A stretch of DNA of 64,000 nt from an uncultured Caryophanales bacterium (GTDB lineage: Bacteria > Bacillota_I > Bacilli_A > RF39 > UBA660). Below, one piece after another: positions 9,270-16,857 of this stretch (position 1 is its first letter; each line of letters starts with the position of its first letter). The stretch lies in NCBI GenBank assembly GCA_946628045.1, contig CAMOVZ010000002.1, positions 111,390 to 175,389 on the forward strand, in the 5' to 3' direction. The position numbers and the translations under genes were made by a program. The notes under the pieces are model-generated. The model was not told the DNA's origin, searched no databases, and was given only the letters and a program-made list of their open reading frames with translations.

Positions 9270-10410
9270 AAATATCACTCTCTTCTATTAGTGTAAACCA
9301 TTCTTCCTTAACAACATCACTAGTAAACTTTTTAACACTTTCCCTTGCCTGTGAACCTATTTTTAATCTTTCTTCTTTTGATTTAATTAAATCTTCTATT
9401 TTCATAACCATTACTTCTAGATTTCTATTCTTAATCAAATATCCATTTTCTCCACTATTTATAATTTCACGTGCTCCTTCTGCAGAATCATACGCAATAC
9501 ATGGTACACCATGACTCATAGCTTCTATTAACACAATTCCAAATGATTCAGTATATGAAGTCATTAAATAGATAGAAGATTGATTTAATAATTTATCTAT
9601 ATAATCTTTGCCTTGAAAACCATGTAATTTTACTTTATCTTCTAATTCATTTTTCTTAATAAAATCTTCAATGGATTCTCTTTCAGCACCATCGCCGACT
9701 ATATCTAGTGTCCAATCTGGATAATCTTTATTTACTTTTTTAAATACTTTTAATAAATCAATATATCCTTTTTCTTTAGATAATCTACCTACAGAAATTA
9801 TTTTTTTATTTTCTAATAAAGCTTTCTTTTTAGGCAAACTTTCTATTGAATTAGGTATATATATACACATACAATTACTATTAATTAATTCTTTAGCATA
9901 AAACTTTTGTAATTCAGAAGAAACTAATACTAAATAATCTAAATGCTTAGCACTTCTTGATACATTATTTGCATATTTATAATTTTCATGAAAGTGATTA
10001 TGTTCCCAACCAATTTTTAAAGTATCTTCCTTTCCATAACCACATAACCAATAATTAAAAATATCTCTAGTAGAAATAATAACATCACTATCACTATTCA
10101 TAATATATTTAACCATTGTTTTTTTTCTATTTATTAAAACTTTTAAACCGAATAATCCCTCTTTTATTATTTTAAAAGGATTTTTACTTTTAAATGCATT
10201 TCTTAAAGCATCATGATTAGGTTTAAGATTTTTATTTAAATATTTTATTTTTACTCTATCATCAATATCAAATGCAGATTTATCATATAATTTATAACAA
10301 ACAGCAATTTCTACTTCATATCTAGAACATAGAGTATTTGCAAGTGTAGCAACACATTTTTCAATACCGCCATATCCTAAATGTAATGATAATATGGATA
10401 CTTTTTTCAT
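9262..10410 (-). CDS. Glycosyltransferase family 4 protein
   Basis: 382 residues with the two Rossmann halves of a GT-B enzyme. The N-terminal half begins SILSLHLGYGGIEKCVATLA. The C-terminal half carries GRLSKEKGYIDLLKVF, VGDGAERESIEDF and the retaining GT4 motif ESFGIVLIEAMSHGVPCIA, where the two Glu of E-x7-E bind the donor sugar. The reaction is transfer of a sugar from a nucleotide donor to a surface glycan precursor; donor and acceptor cannot be told from sequence. It is the first gene of a unit with the Alg14/Alg13-like pair. Confidence 0.9.
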   Translation of the reverse strand: MKKVSILSLHLGYGGIEKCVATLANTLCSRYEVEIAVCYKLYDKSAFDIDDRVKIKYLNKNLKPNHDALRNAFKSKNPFKIIKEGLFGLKVLINRKKTMVKYIMNSDSDVIISTRDIFNYWLCGYGKEDTLKIGWEHNHFHENYKYANNVSRSAKHLDYLVLVSSELQKFYAKELINSNCMCIYIPNSIESLPKKKALLENKKIISVGRLSKEKGYIDLLKVFKKVNKDYPDWTLDIVGDGAERESIEDFIKKNELEDKVKLHGFQGKDYIDKLLNQSSIYLMTSYTESFGIVLIEAMSHGVPCIAYDSAEGAREIINSGENGYLIKNRNLEVMVMKIEDLIKSKEERLKIGSQARESVKKFTSDVVKEEWFTLIEESDIYE

Positions 10411-10447
10411 TATACCACCCTATTTCAATTATAACATTTTATAGCAT

Positions 10448-10470
10448 AAAAAAAAAGCATTTAATGCTTT
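10448..10470 (-). terminator. Intrinsic terminator
   Basis: Minus strand stem AAAGCAT / ATGCTTT with a 3-base loop, then nine T. It ends the transcript of the repeat-rich membrane protein, whose stop is 3 bases away. Confidence 0.85.
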
Positions 10471-10472
10471 CT

Positions 10473-11399
10473 TTATTGAATTGGATTAACTGGAGTTACA
10501 GGTTGAACATCATTAACTGCTACTGGTTGAACTGGTGCCACTTCAACTGGAGCAACTGGTGTAACCATAACTGGTTCACTAACTGGAACTACTTCAACAG
10601 GTTGTGTTTGAATAGTAGGAATTGTTTGTGTATTTTCTAACGGATCAGCTCCACCATATATTTGATGATTTTGAGGTTGTTCAAAATTAACATCAACAAC
10701 TGGATTTGCTCCACCATATATAACTGGTTCTGTTACAGGTGCAACTTCTGGCATTGCTGGAGCTACTTCAACTGGTGCAACTTCTGGCATTGCTGGAGCT
10801 ACTTCAACTGGTGCAACTTCAGGCATTGTTGGAGCTACTTCAACTGGTGCAACTTCTGGCATTGCTGGAGCTACTTCAACTGGTGCAACAGCTACATCTG
10901 GTTGAGCTATAACTGGTTCTACAGCTACTGGACTAGCAGCTACTTCTGGCATTGCTGGAGCCACTTCAACTGGTGCAACTTCTGGCATTGCTGGAGCCAC
11001 TTCAACTGGTGCAACTTCTGGCATTGCTGGAGCTACTTCAGGTTGAGCCATAACTGGTTCAACAGATACTGGGCTAACAGCAACCTCAGGCATTACTGGA
11101 GCTACCTCAACTGGTGCAACAGCTACTTCAGGTTGAGCTACAACTGGTTCTACAGCTACTGGACTAACAGCTACTTCAGGTTGAGCCATCACTGGTTGTG
11201 GTTCTACCATAGTTGGTCCTGCTATCATTTGTGGTTGAGCTGCATTAACATCTCCTCCGGCAACTTGGCTTTGTTTTTCTTTCTTAGTTTTTTTACCTGT
11301 AATAATTAATATTACTAAAGCGATAAGTAATAGTACAACTCCTCCTGTAATAAATAAACCTGGAACAGTTGTAAACCATGATAAATCAAAATTTTCCAT
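10473..11399 (-). CDS. Membrane protein with long Pro/Glu/Val/Ala-rich repeat region
   Basis: 308 residues. The N-terminus is external or leader-like, followed by one membrane helix at about 14-34 and a basic KKTKKEKQ stop-transfer. The remaining 270 residues are low complexity: repeats of the form PEVAPVEVAPAM with variants containing VSPVSVEPVM. The pattern is a flexible extended rod with acidic spacing, probably cytoplasmic given the positive residues after the helix, although the opposite topology is possible. Similar Pro/Val-rich linkers occur in the gene at 31928-32815. No enzyme domain is present. The gene stands alone between two terminators. GGGAG precedes the ATG. Confidence 0.75.
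   Translation of the reverse strand: MENFDLSWFTTVPGLFITGGVVLLLIALVILIITGKKTKKEKQSQVAGGDVNAAQPQMIAGPTMVEPQPVMAQPEVAVSPVAVEPVVAQPEVAVAPVEVAPVMPEVAVSPVSVEPVMAQPEVAPAMPEVAPVEVAPAMPEVAPVEVAPAMPEVAASPVAVEPVIAQPDVAVAPVEVAPAMPEVAPVEVAPTMPEVAPVEVAPAMPEVAPVEVAPAMPEVAPVTEPVIYGGANPVVDVNFEQPQNHQIYGGADPLENTQTIPTIQTQPVEVVPVSEPVMVTPVAPVEVAPVQPVAVNDVQPVTPVNPIQ
10738..11200. repeat. 36-base direct repeats coding for the Pro/Val/Ala region
   Basis: Units of about 36 bases (12 codons) such as GGAGCTACTTCAACTGGTGC recur with few differences across this stretch, interrupted by a related, more diverged unit. The period fits slippage or recombination within a coding repeat. Confidence 0.85.
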
Positions 11400-11428
11400 A
11401 TATTCATACTCCCTTTATTCTATACTCT

Positions 11429-11457
11429 ATTACAATGATAACAAAAAAAGTTTGCAA
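11429..11457 (-). promoter_or_regulatory. Candidate sigma-A promoter for the repeat-rich membrane protein
   Basis: TTGCAA (11452-11457), 17 bases, TGTAAT (11429-11434) on the minus strand. The -35 lies in the arm and loop of the upstream gene's terminator. Confidence 0.45.
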
Positions 11458-11466
11458 ATGCAAACA
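11442..11466 (-). terminator. Intrinsic terminator of the pseudouridine synthase transcript
   Basis: Minus strand stem GTTTGC / GCAAAC (7 bp if extended) followed by seven T, about 20 bases past the stop at 11489. Confidence 0.85.
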
Positions 11467-11488
11467 TTTTATTTTATGTACAATTTAT

Positions 11489-12148
11489 TTACAGTGTAAA
11501 TCTTGTCCAATAATCTTTTTTTTCAGGTAAAACTTTGAATTCCAACACTTCTTTAGTAACAGGATGAACAAAAGATAAATAATAAGAAAATAAACTAATT
11601 TGCTTATTATCTAATACCCCATATCTTTGATCACCTAATAAATAATGACCACGAGATGCAAATTGAACTCTTATCTGATGATGTCTTCCTGTTTTCAATG
11701 TAATTGATACTAAACTACAATCATACTCTTTATTATAATCTAATACTTCATAATCAAGAATTGCTTCTTTACCATTTTCACTAATTATACTATTACCATC
11801 ATTTGATTTTTCTATTTTATCAATTAAAGTATCTTTATCTTTTTCCATTTTACCATTAACAATAGCTAAATATTTCTTAGTAATTTTATGCTCATTAAAA
11901 GCCTTAGTAAGTCTACTAGCAGCTTTAGAGCTTCTAGCAAAAACCATAATACCACCTACTGGTCTATCTAATCTATGGACAAGTCCTAAATAAACATTTC
12001 CAGGCTTATGATATTTTTCTTTAATATATGCCTTAACCATATCCATGATCGAAATATCACCTGTACTATCACCTTGACTAAGTACATTATAAGGTTTAAC
12101 TACTACTATAATATGATTATCTTCATATAATACATTTAACTTATTCAT
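11489..12148 (-). CDS. RluA-family pseudouridine synthase
   Basis: About 219 residues, typical of the short RluA-type enzymes that lack an S4 domain. The catalytic motif HRLDRP is present with Asp at residue 61, followed by GGIMVFARSSKAASRL. Further family blocks are KKYLAIVNG and LKTGRHHQIRVQFA. The enzyme isomerises uridine to pseudouridine in rRNA or tRNA; the target site cannot be decided here. ATG at 12148 has GGGAAG upstream and overlaps the preceding methyltransferase gene by 8 bases, so the two RNA-modification genes are coupled. Confidence 0.88.
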   Translation of the reverse strand: MNKLNVLYEDNHIIVVVKPYNVLSQGDSTGDISIMDMVKAYIKEKYHKPGNVYLGLVHRLDRPVGGIMVFARSSKAASRLTKAFNEHKITKKYLAIVNGKMEKDKDTLIDKIEKSNDGNSIISENGKEAILDYEVLDYNKEYDCSLVSITLKTGRHHQIRVQFASRGHYLLGDQRYGVLDNKQISLFSYYLSFVHPVTKEVLEFKVLPEKKDYWTRFTL

Positions 12149-13013
12149 TTTCTTCCCATCTTCCATAAATACCACAAGGTAATATTAAATTATTATTAGT
12201 AATTGGAATACCTACTTCTCCACAAGAAATAGTACCCTTATATTTTTTATTAACAGTTAATTCAAGAATATTAGAAAGTACTGTAGAAGAAAGTCCTGTA
12301 GTATAAGAATTAATTAAAAAGAATAATGGCTTATCAGAGAGTATTTCACTACAAATACTAACTAAATAATTTAAATTCTTTTCTATATCCCAAACTTCAC
12401 CATTAGCACCACGCCCATAACTTGGTGGATCCATTATAATAGCATCATATTTATTACCGCGTCTTATTTCTCTTTGAACAAACTTTATAACATCATCTAC
12501 TATATATCTGATATTTTCACCTTGAAAACCAGAGTCTAAAACATTTTCTTTACACCAATCTACCATACCACGACTTGAATCAACATGTGTAACATGAGCA
12601 CCAGCTGATAAACATGCAACTGTTGCTCCTCCTGTATAAGCAAATAAATTAAGTACTTTTATTTTTCTACCACTATTCTTAATTTTATTAATCATAAAAT
12701 CCCAATTAACAGCTTGTTCAGGAAATAATCCAGTATGTTTAAATCCCATTTGTTTAATATTGAATACTAAATCTTTATAATTAATTTTCCAAGACGAAGG
12801 TACACTCTTTAAATTCTCCCAACTACCTCCACCTTTATTACTTCTATGATATACTGCATCTATTTTTCCATGATATTTTTCAATTAAATTACCATTATCC
12901 CATATAACTTGAGGATCTGGTCTTAATAAATAAACATTTCCCCATCTCTCGTATTTTTCACCTAGTGATGCATCAATTAACTCATAATCTTTAAAATCTT
13001 CTACTACTAGCAT
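12141..13013 (-). CDS. Class I SAM-dependent methyltransferase, RlmI/RlmK-related (COG1092 type)
   Basis: 290 residues. The SAM-binding core reads KVLNLFAYTGGATVACLSAGA (motif I, written here in part), then THVDSSRGMVDWCKEN and the catalytic-loop motif MDPPSYGRG. This is the signature of the 23S rRNA m5C methyltransferase group. The N-terminal part lacks an obvious PUA domain, so it is shorter than RlmI (about 400 residues), and the exact RNA substrate is unclear. GGAGGG precedes the ATG. It is co-transcribed with the RluA-family gene downstream. Confidence 0.85.
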   Translation of the reverse strand: MLVVEDFKDYELIDASLGEKYERWGNVYLLRPDPQVIWDNGNLIEKYHGKIDAVYHRSNKGGGSWENLKSVPSSWKINYKDLVFNIKQMGFKHTGLFPEQAVNWDFMINKIKNSGRKIKVLNLFAYTGGATVACLSAGAHVTHVDSSRGMVDWCKENVLDSGFQGENIRYIVDDVIKFVQREIRRGNKYDAIIMDPPSYGRGANGEVWDIEKNLNYLVSICSEILSDKPLFFLINSYTTGLSSTVLSNILELTVNKKYKGTISCGEVGIPITNNNLILPCGIYGRWEENE

Positions 13014-13043
13014 AAACTCCCTCCATCTCGCTTATTATAACAT

Positions 13044-13069
13044 AAAAAGAAAAAGCTATAAAGCTTTTA
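13044..13069 (-). terminator. Intrinsic terminator overlapping a stop codon
   Basis: Minus strand stem AAAAGCT / AGCTTTT, 4-base loop, then TTTTTCTTTTT. The stop of the lipoprotein gene (13067-13069) overlaps the stem base. Confidence 0.8.
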
Positions 13070-13897
13070 TTTTTGAACAGTAAATACTTGTTTATAATCA
13101 GTAATTAAAATACTACCATTATATGCAATTATTCTATCTTTATATTTCTTAAACACATCATCTTTCTTCATAGAATATTTACAATCAATATCCACATATT
13201 TAGAACATTTATCAAAATTAGTAATTTTCATTCTATATAATTCATCTTCTGTTTTAATATATGTACTACTAGATTGACCTTCATAATTAAAATCTACTAT
13301 TTTAGAAGAATAATCATATCTATCATATACTACACTAATACTAATAACTTTCAAAGGAGAATTATAATCTGCTTTATTAATAGTATAACTATAAATACTA
13401 CCATCATTTTTTAATAAATAATAAATACCAGTACTACTATCAGCAGTCATTACTTTTACTATATCATCATCTTTTAATAATAAATTATATAATTCATAAG
13501 AATTATCTGTAACAGGAACCTCAGTATAACTATTAACATCACTTTGACCTACTAAATAATAATATTTATTATCTGTAGCTTTAACTATTTTATTATCAAA
13601 AATGGCTTTAACAGAAATATCAGTATTAGCCTTTTTACAGTTTTGCTTATTAGCATAAACTCCCCCTAAAGACACTTCATATATATGCCCATCACCATCA
13701 ATTATATTAGTACCAGTTAAATACTTAATTTTTTTATAACCCGTATCTTTCTTACTAGTAGGATAAAATATATCACATTCAAATTTATCAGAAACAGTAA
13801 ACCCAGCATGTCTAATGTCTCTAGTAACATTCCCATCACAAGCACTACATAATAATACAATTATTAATAATAAACTAACTTTAATATATTTTTTCAT
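13067..13897 (-). CDS. Putative lipoprotein of unknown function
   Basis: 276 residues with a short lipoprotein-like signal: KKYIKVSLLLIIVLLCSAC. The -3 position is Cys rather than the usual Leu/Val, so lipidation at Cys20 is likely but not certain. The mature part is hydrophilic and appears all-beta, with repeated short strands such as HIYEVSLGG, KYYYLVGQ, GIYYLLKNDGSIYSY and YIKTEDELYRM. That spacing suggests a small beta-propeller or RCC1-like fold, which is inference only. It is the last gene of a four-gene unit with two SipW-like proteins upstream. Confidence 0.65.
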   Translation of the reverse strand: MKKYIKVSLLLIIVLLCSACDGNVTRDIRHAGFTVSDKFECDIFYPTSKKDTGYKKIKYLTGTNIIDGDGHIYEVSLGGVYANKQNCKKANTDISVKAIFDNKIVKATDNKYYYLVGQSDVNSYTEVPVTDNSYELYNLLLKDDDIVKVMTADSSTGIYYLLKNDGSIYSYTINKADYNSPLKVISISVVYDRYDYSSKIVDFNYEGQSSSTYIKTEDELYRMKITNFDKCSKYVDIDCKYSMKKDDVFKKYKDRIIAYNGSILITDYKQVFTVQK

Positions 13898-13899
13898 AT

Positions 13900-14193
13900 T
13901 TACCTCCTATATTTTTTTAGTTTTTCTTTTATTAAAAACACTAAATCCATTGGACCATTAATTAAATTTAAAACTAATAAAGCATCCTGTAATTTTCTCT
14001 TTTCACTAACAGTATCTTTTATTTTAATATGTTCTTCATGATAATTAAAATTTTCAATAGGATTTATTCTAACAAAATCTTTAATATAATTTTCTATATC
14101 TTTTAAAATATATTCCTTTAATGGATATTCATCCATTAAATTAACCCCATAATATCCTCCAACTAAATATCTAAATTGATCTTCTAATTCCAT
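13900..14193 (-). CDS. Small cytoplasmic protein, unknown function
   Basis: 97 residues, no signal or membrane helix, rich in charged residues and predicted helical by its spacing. I do not recognise a family. AGGTGG precedes the ATG. It sits two bases upstream of the lipoprotein start and eight bases after the SipW-like gene, so it belongs to the same transcript and may serve the same surface process. Confidence 0.6.
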   Translation of the reverse strand: MELEDQFRYLVGGYYGVNLMDEYPLKEYILKDIENYIKDFVRINPIENFNYHEEHIKIKDTVSEKRKLQDALLVLNLINGPMDLVFLIKEKLKKYRR

Positions 14194-14201
14194 TAAACCA
14201 C

Positions 14202-14801
14202 CTATAGTATTTCTATATCTTCTTTTATATCTTCTTTCTTATTTTTCTTTTTAGTATTTTCTAAGTTTGTATCATTTTTTTCTTTTTTAATATCTCTAAT
14301 AGTATTTATTATTAAAACAATTATAGTAATTATTATTGGTAAAAATACAGCTATAAAGAAACCTATTTGATTCTTTAATATATGATGTAGAAAATTAATA
14401 ACTGGTAATACACCAACTATTTTACCAATTACTTGTTTATATTTTATTTCAGGATCTTCTAAAGGACTATTAATACCCTTAGTAATAATCTTATTAGATT
14501 CTTTATCTATATTAACTATTTTATGATTAATAGTCATACCACCAAGTCCACAGCAATCTCCTACATAAGATATATTATCTCCTACTTTTAATTTATTAGG
14601 ATTTATATCTTTAACAATAACTATATCATTAACTCTATACTTAGGATACATCTCATTATTATCTATAGTAAATAATCTATATCCAAATATACTATTATCT
14701 ATACTAAGTCTATGTATAAAAATAAATACTAAATATACAAATAATATAAATAAATATAAATATTTAATAGTATTAAAAATAATCTTTAATACTTTCTTCA
14801 T
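14202..14801 (-). CDS. SipW-like (S26B) signal peptidase homologue lacking the catalytic Ser
   Basis: 199 residues: N-terminal membrane helix (about 12-28), an external domain, and a second helix near residues 148-170 followed by a charged cytoplasmic tail. The fold markers of ER-type/SipW peptidases are present: a box-B segment NNEMYPKYRVNDIVIVKD, the His block TINHKIV, and KGINSPLEDP followed by VIGKIVGVLP. In active enzymes box B reads S-M-x-P; here the Ser position is Glu. The His and Asp are kept. It is therefore probably a non-catalytic paralogue or an enzyme with altered chemistry. It is transcribed with a second, more degraded homologue upstream. Confidence 0.7.
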   Translation of the reverse strand: MKKVLKIIFNTIKYLYLFILFVYLVFIFIHRLSIDNSIFGYRLFTIDNNEMYPKYRVNDIVIVKDINPNKLKVGDNISYVGDCCGLGGMTINHKIVNIDKESNKIITKGINSPLEDPEIKYKQVIGKIVGVLPVINFLHHILKNQIGFFIAVFLPIIITIIVLIINTIRDIKKEKNDTNLENTKKKNKKEDIKEDIEIL

Positions 14802-14813
14802 ACTACATCAACC

Positions 14814-15287
14814 CTATTCTTTCACTTTATAATAATCAATACTAACAATAAATTTATATACTTGATATACAAAAACAATTAAAATTGGTAATAAAACAAA
14901 TAATAAGAAATATACTTTTTCTTTAACCACATTTAATATAAATCCAATAACTGGAATTTTTCTATTAGATTTACCTATTATTCTAGATTTAATTAATTTT
15001 TCTCCATTATCTAATGTATATGTATCATCATTATTAATACTACTAACATTACTATAAACTATTTTGTATTTTTCATTAACTATATCATAATAAAAAACTA
15101 AATCACCTTTTTTAATATTATTAGTCTTTTTAATAACTACAAATTCATTATCATCTACATCAAATACATAATTACCTATTTGACTATAACCATATTCATT
15201 AGAAAAGAACATAAAAGAAATTATACTTATTACATAAACGATTATAATTACTTGTATTATATTCCAAATTATATTTAATGTTTTCAT
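14814..15287 (-). CDS. Degenerate SipW-like membrane protein (no catalytic residues)
   Basis: 157 residues with helices at both ends (about 8-28 and 127-147). The middle resembles S26B peptidases in layout: FDVDDNEFVVIKK in the place of box B, then NIKKGDLVFYY and RIIGKSNRKIPVIGFIL, the usual closing block. Neither the Ser nor the His of the catalytic dyad is present. It precedes a less degraded homologue by 12 bases. Pairing of two inactive homologues suggests a scaffold or substrate-handling role, which is inference. It could also be an unrelated beta-domain membrane protein that only converged in outline. Confidence 0.55.
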   Translation of the reverse strand: MKTLNIIWNIIQVIIIVYVISIISFMFFSNEYGYSQIGNYVFDVDDNEFVVIKKTNNIKKGDLVFYYDIVNEKYKIVYSNVSSINNDDTYTLDNGEKLIKSRIIGKSNRKIPVIGFILNVVKEKVYFLLFVLLPILIVFVYQVYKFIVSIDYYKVKE

Positions 15288-15323
15288 ATCTTCACCTATT
15301 CTAAAAAAATTATATCAAATAAT

Positions 15324-15350
15324 AAAAAAATAGACAACTAAGATTGTCTA
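15324..15350 (-). terminator. Intrinsic terminator after tRNA-Leu
   Basis: Minus strand stem TAGACAA / TTGTCTA with a 6-base loop and seven T on the 3' side, starting 7 bases beyond the CCA end. Confidence 0.9.
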
Positions 15351-15356
15351 AAAAAA

Positions 15357-15443
15357 TGGTGCTTCCATCCGGACTTGAACCGGAACTCTATTTCTAGAAG
15401 CAGATTTTGAGTCTGCCGCGTCTACCAATTCCGCCATGGAAGC
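15357..15443 (-). tRNA. tRNA-Leu, anticodon CAA
   Basis: Eighty-seven bases including an encoded CCA. Acceptor arms GCTTCCA / TGGAAGC pair fully. The anticodon stem GCAGA / TCTGC holds the 7-base loop CTCAAAA, giving anticodon CAA (reads UUG). A long variable arm and the T-arm loop GTTCAAG are as expected for class II tRNA-Leu. It lies downstream of scpB on the same strand. Confidence 0.95.
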
Positions 15444-15447
15444 AGCT

Positions 15448-15474
15448 AATAAGAATTATATCATAATTCTTATT
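15448..15474. repeat. Perfect 12-bp inverted repeat across the scpB stop
   Basis: AATAAGAATTAT and its reverse complement with a 3-base loop, spanning the stop of scpB and ending 4 bases before the tRNA. No T-run follows, so it may be a processing or stability hairpin rather than a terminator. Confidence 0.6.
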
Positions 15475-16054
15475 CTTCTACCATATCTTTTTCAGTATAT
15501 TTTGAAGTATATAAATCATTACTTTCATCTACTTCATCTACTTCTTGTGATACTATTTCAGATATATCAGGTAAATCTTCAATAGAAGAAAGACCAAAAT
15601 AATCTAAAAACTCATTTGTTGTTTCATATAAAATAGGACGTCCTGGTAAATCACTTCTACCACTTTCTTTAATAAAGCCTTTAGCAACTAACTTTCTAAT
15701 AATAGCAACAGAACCTACTCCTCTAATCGCATCAACTTGAACTCTTGTAATTGGTTCATTATAAGCAATAATAGCTAATGTCTCAAGTGCTGCTTGACTT
15801 AAGGTATTAGTTTCTGGATTCTCTATCAATTTTTGATAATATTGTTTATGTTCAAATTTAGTAGTTAATTTAAATCTATTACCTAAAAAATCTATTCTAA
15901 GACCACGATTTTCATCTTCATAATCTTTTTTTAATTCCATTATTAGATTTTTTGATTCTTCTTCATCTATTTCTAATACATTTTCAATTTGTTCAAGAGT
16001 TAATCCTTCTTCACCAACTACAAATAATAACCCTTCAAGTACTGCTTTATGCAT
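15470..16054 (-). CDS. scpB: Segregation and condensation protein B
   Basis: About 194 residues, the normal size. Winged-helix protein that binds ScpA and SMC to form the bacterial condensin, needed for chromosome organisation and segregation. Family blocks are present: AVLEGLLFVVGEEGLTLEQI at the start, and LSQAALETLAIIAYNEPITR with IRGVGS in the second winged helix, followed by GRSDLPGRPILYETT. ATG at 16054 has GAGGTG upstream and overlaps scpA by 8 bases, the usual scpA-scpB coupling. Confidence 0.95.
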   Translation of the reverse strand: MHKAVLEGLLFVVGEEGLTLEQIENVLEIDEEESKNLIMELKKDYEDENRGLRIDFLGNRFKLTTKFEHKQYYQKLIENPETNTLSQAALETLAIIAYNEPITRVQVDAIRGVGSVAIIRKLVAKGFIKESGRSDLPGRPILYETTNEFLDYFGLSSIEDLPDISEIVSQEVDEVDESNDLYTSKYTEKDMVEE

Positions 16055-16766
16055 CTTTATACACCTCACAAATTATATCATCAAAATTCTCTTCTTGTGT
16101 AATTTTAATTTCTTTACTTTTAGCCATTTCTAAAATTGCTAAAAAAGTAGCTACTACATATTCCTTAGTCATAATAGGAAATAATTCAAAAAAACTCATT
16201 TTTTGCTTTTTCTTTAATAAATGTTTAATCTCACTTCTTCTAGATGATACACTAATTTCATTTATAGTAACTTTTGTTTTTAATGGTTTACTATCTAATT
16301 TTCTTTGATAATATTTTTGAAAAGCACTAATTAAATCATCTAGTGTAACATCACTATGTATCTCATGTATCTCCTCTTGATAATTATTAAAATTTTCAGG
16401 TAACTTAGTAAATATATCACGTCTTAATAATTCTTTTTCTTGAAGTAATGGAGTAATAGATTTATATGCTTGATATTCTAATAATCTATTAACTAATTCT
16501 TCACGAGGATCTACTTCTTCTTCATCATCCATTTTCTCATTTGGAAGTAACATTTTAGATTTAATTTCAATAAGTTCAGAAGCAAGAACTAAATACTCAC
16601 TAGATACTTCTAAATTCATCTTCTCTTGTTTCTCTATAAATTCAACATATTGTTTAGTAATAGAATCTATTTCTATATTCATAATATCCATCTTAGATTC
16701 TTTTATTAAATGTAATAATAAATCTAATGGACCTTCAAAATCATTTATTCTAAATTCCATTTCCAT
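16047..16766 (-). CDS. scpA: Segregation and condensation protein A
   Basis: 239 residues. Kleisin subunit that bridges the SMC heads. The N-terminal signature FEGPLDLLLHLIKESKMDI is clear, followed by EYLVLASELIEIKSKMLLP and, at the C-terminus, the winged-helix block that contacts the SMC cap (FFELFPIMTKEYVVATFLAI in part). GGAAGTG precedes ATG at 16766. It is the first gene of a scpA-scpB-tRNA-Leu arrangement. Confidence 0.95.
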   Translation of the reverse strand: MEMEFRINDFEGPLDLLLHLIKESKMDIMNIEIDSITKQYVEFIEKQEKMNLEVSSEYLVLASELIEIKSKMLLPNEKMDDEEEVDPREELVNRLLEYQAYKSITPLLQEKELLRRDIFTKLPENFNNYQEEIHEIHSDVTLDDLISAFQKYYQRKLDSKPLKTKVTINEISVSSRRSEIKHLLKKKQKMSFFELFPIMTKEYVVATFLAILEMAKSKEIKITQEENFDDIICEVYKDA

Positions 16767-16827
16767 CTTATCACTTCCGAACTATTAAGATTATATCATA
16801 AAACAAATAAATAACAAAATATATAAA

Positions 16828-16857
16828 TAAAAAAAACATACTTTTAAAGTATGTTTA
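16828..16857 (-). terminator. Intrinsic terminator overlapping a stop codon
   Basis: Minus strand stem AAACATACTT / AAGTATGTTT followed by eight T. The stop of the surface gene (16855-16857) lies at the stem base. Confidence 0.85.

Noticed and set aside
10738..11200. Regular 36-base direct repeats, CRISPR-like in length
   Set aside because: The units are contiguous with no unique spacers and encode an in-frame amino acid repeat.
10662..11309. Long open frame on the plus strand rich in Trp, Cys and Asn
   Set aside because: It is the antisense of the Pro/Val/Ala repeats; composition is an artefact and no ribosome binding site is present.
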